64,000 nucleotides of DNA from Pseudomonas ceruminis (GTDB lineage: Bacteria; Pseudomonadota; Gammaproteobacteria; Pseudomonadales; Pseudomonadaceae): assembly GCF_021602025.1 (NCBI RefSeq), contig NZ_BQHW01000014.1, positions 62,001-126,000 on the forward strand. Direction: 5' to 3'. Position 1 is the first letter of the stretch. Each line of letters opens with the position of its first letter. This document shows positions 63,430 to 64,000 of this stretch, in pieces. A model generated the notes under the pieces. That model was not told the DNA's origin, did no database searches, and saw only the letters and a program-made list of their open reading frames with translations. Position numbers and translations under genes: made by a program.

Positions 63430-64000
63430 TCAGTAAGCGATGCGGATGTCGTTGAAGCCCAGGTCGTCCGTTTGCTCGGGCACATCGACCTCGTCGAACA
63501 GCAGGCGATGGATGCGTCGTGCGCTGGCCTGGAAGTCACTGGCGCCGAGGCTGCCCAGGTCGTACTGATGGCTGTGCACCTCGGCCCTTACCCGCCCCGG
63601 GTGGGGCGACAACAGCAAGATGCGGTTACCGACCACCAGCGCTTCTTCGATGGAGTGGGTGACGAACAGCAAGGTAAAGCGCACCTCCTCCCACAGCAGC
63701 AGCAGCTCTTCCTGCATCTTGCGCCGGGTCAACGCGTCGAGCGCGGCAAACGGCTCGTCCATCAACAGGATCTTCGGTTGCGTGGCCAGGGCGCGGGCAA
63801 TCGCCACGCGCGCCTTCATGCCGCCCGACAGGGTGTGCGGATAGGCGTCGGCGAAGGCGGCGAGACCGACCTTGTCCAGGTAGTGCAACGCACGCTCTTC
63901 AGCCTCGGCACGCTTGAGCTGGCCAGACACCAGCAACGGGAACATGACGTTCTGCTTCACCGTCTTCCACGGTGGCAGCTGGTCGAACTCCTGGAACACC
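63430..64000 (-). CDS. ABC transporter ATPase, SsuB/TauB-like (5' part off the right edge)
   Basis: The visible 189 C-terminal residues contain the Q-loop (VFQEFDQLPPWKTVKQNV), the signature LSGGMKARVAIARALA, Walker B ILLMDEPFAALD and the switch His in LFVTHSIEEALVVG. The Walker A is outside the window. Operon with the permease downstream. Confidence 0.88.
   Translation of the reverse strand, partial: VFQEFDQLPPWKTVKQNVMFPLLVSGQLKRAEAEERALHYLDKVGLAAFADAYPHTLSGGMKARVAIARALATQPKILLMDEPFAALDALTRRKMQEELLLLWEEVRFTLLFVTHSIEEALVVGNRILLLSPHPGRVRAEVHSHQYDLGSLGASDFQASARRIHRLLFDEVDVPEQTDDLGFNDIRIAY

Overview
The window looks like chromosomal DNA of a Pseudomonas putida-group bacterium. The gene order spuHGFEDC, glutamylpolyamine synthetases, argA, argE, gcvTHP, fbpAB, ubiI/ubiH/pepP, zapA, 6S RNA, ubiD, rho, trxA, ppx, ppk is typical of fluorescent pseudomonads. 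Coding density is high, the DNA is GC-rich, and the short inverted repeats between genes match the REP elements of P. putida. I saw no tRNA, rRNA, insertion sequence, prophage or CRISPR array.

Layout. 1-1638: two tandem RND membrane-fusion lipoproteins (TriAB-like; the pump gene would lie off the left edge). 1873-12122: polyamine uptake and catabolism (binding proteins, ATPase, two permeases, aminotransferase, and two divergent glutamine-synthetase-like ligases). 12199-16258: argA, argE and a CYTH/CHAD triphosphatase. 16333-19428: an Lrp-type regulator facing a small ACT-like protein, then an orphan GspE/PilB ATPase and a DUF2388 protein. 19546-24063: glycine cleavage system. 24187-26916: iron(III) ABC transporter with a Fur-like box. 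27014-31827: pepP-ubiH-thioesterase-ubiI operon and a UPF0149 gene. 31974-33384: a short coiled-coil gene, zapA, 6S RNA and the formyltetrahydrofolate cyclo-ligase. 33731-39477: EVE protein, a YhiI-RbbA-YhhJ exporter with an Anr/Fnr-type box, and a FliL-like protein. 39635-47823: oxidoreductase, ChaC, an Fe-S flavin reductase coupled to ubiD, rho, trxA and ppx. 47810-54302: ppk, DedA, a decayed desaturase remnant, elbB, yaiI and a cytochrome c/FTR1 protein. 54636-55607: an AT-richer orphan RHS tip protein with a toxin-like C-terminus. 55758-60790: a MarR-regulated aromatic-acid-type efflux operon. 60942-64000: a Sel1 protein, a regulator with no WYL core, and a TauBC/SsuBC-like ABC transporter cut by the right edge.

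Most of the window is ordinary core genome. The items I find most worth a second look are the orphan RHS tip without a visible immunity gene, the Lrp / ACT-like / lone GspE neighbourhood with a near-perfect 24-bp operator, the regulator that seems to have lost its WYL domain, the sterol-desaturase remnant, the poly-G tract inside argA, and several clear regulatory boxes (Anr, Pho, Fur, MarR-type, Crc/Hfq-type). Start sites were adjusted by Shine-Dalgarno and signal-peptide fit; functions are assigned from recognised motifs and gene order, not from database searches.
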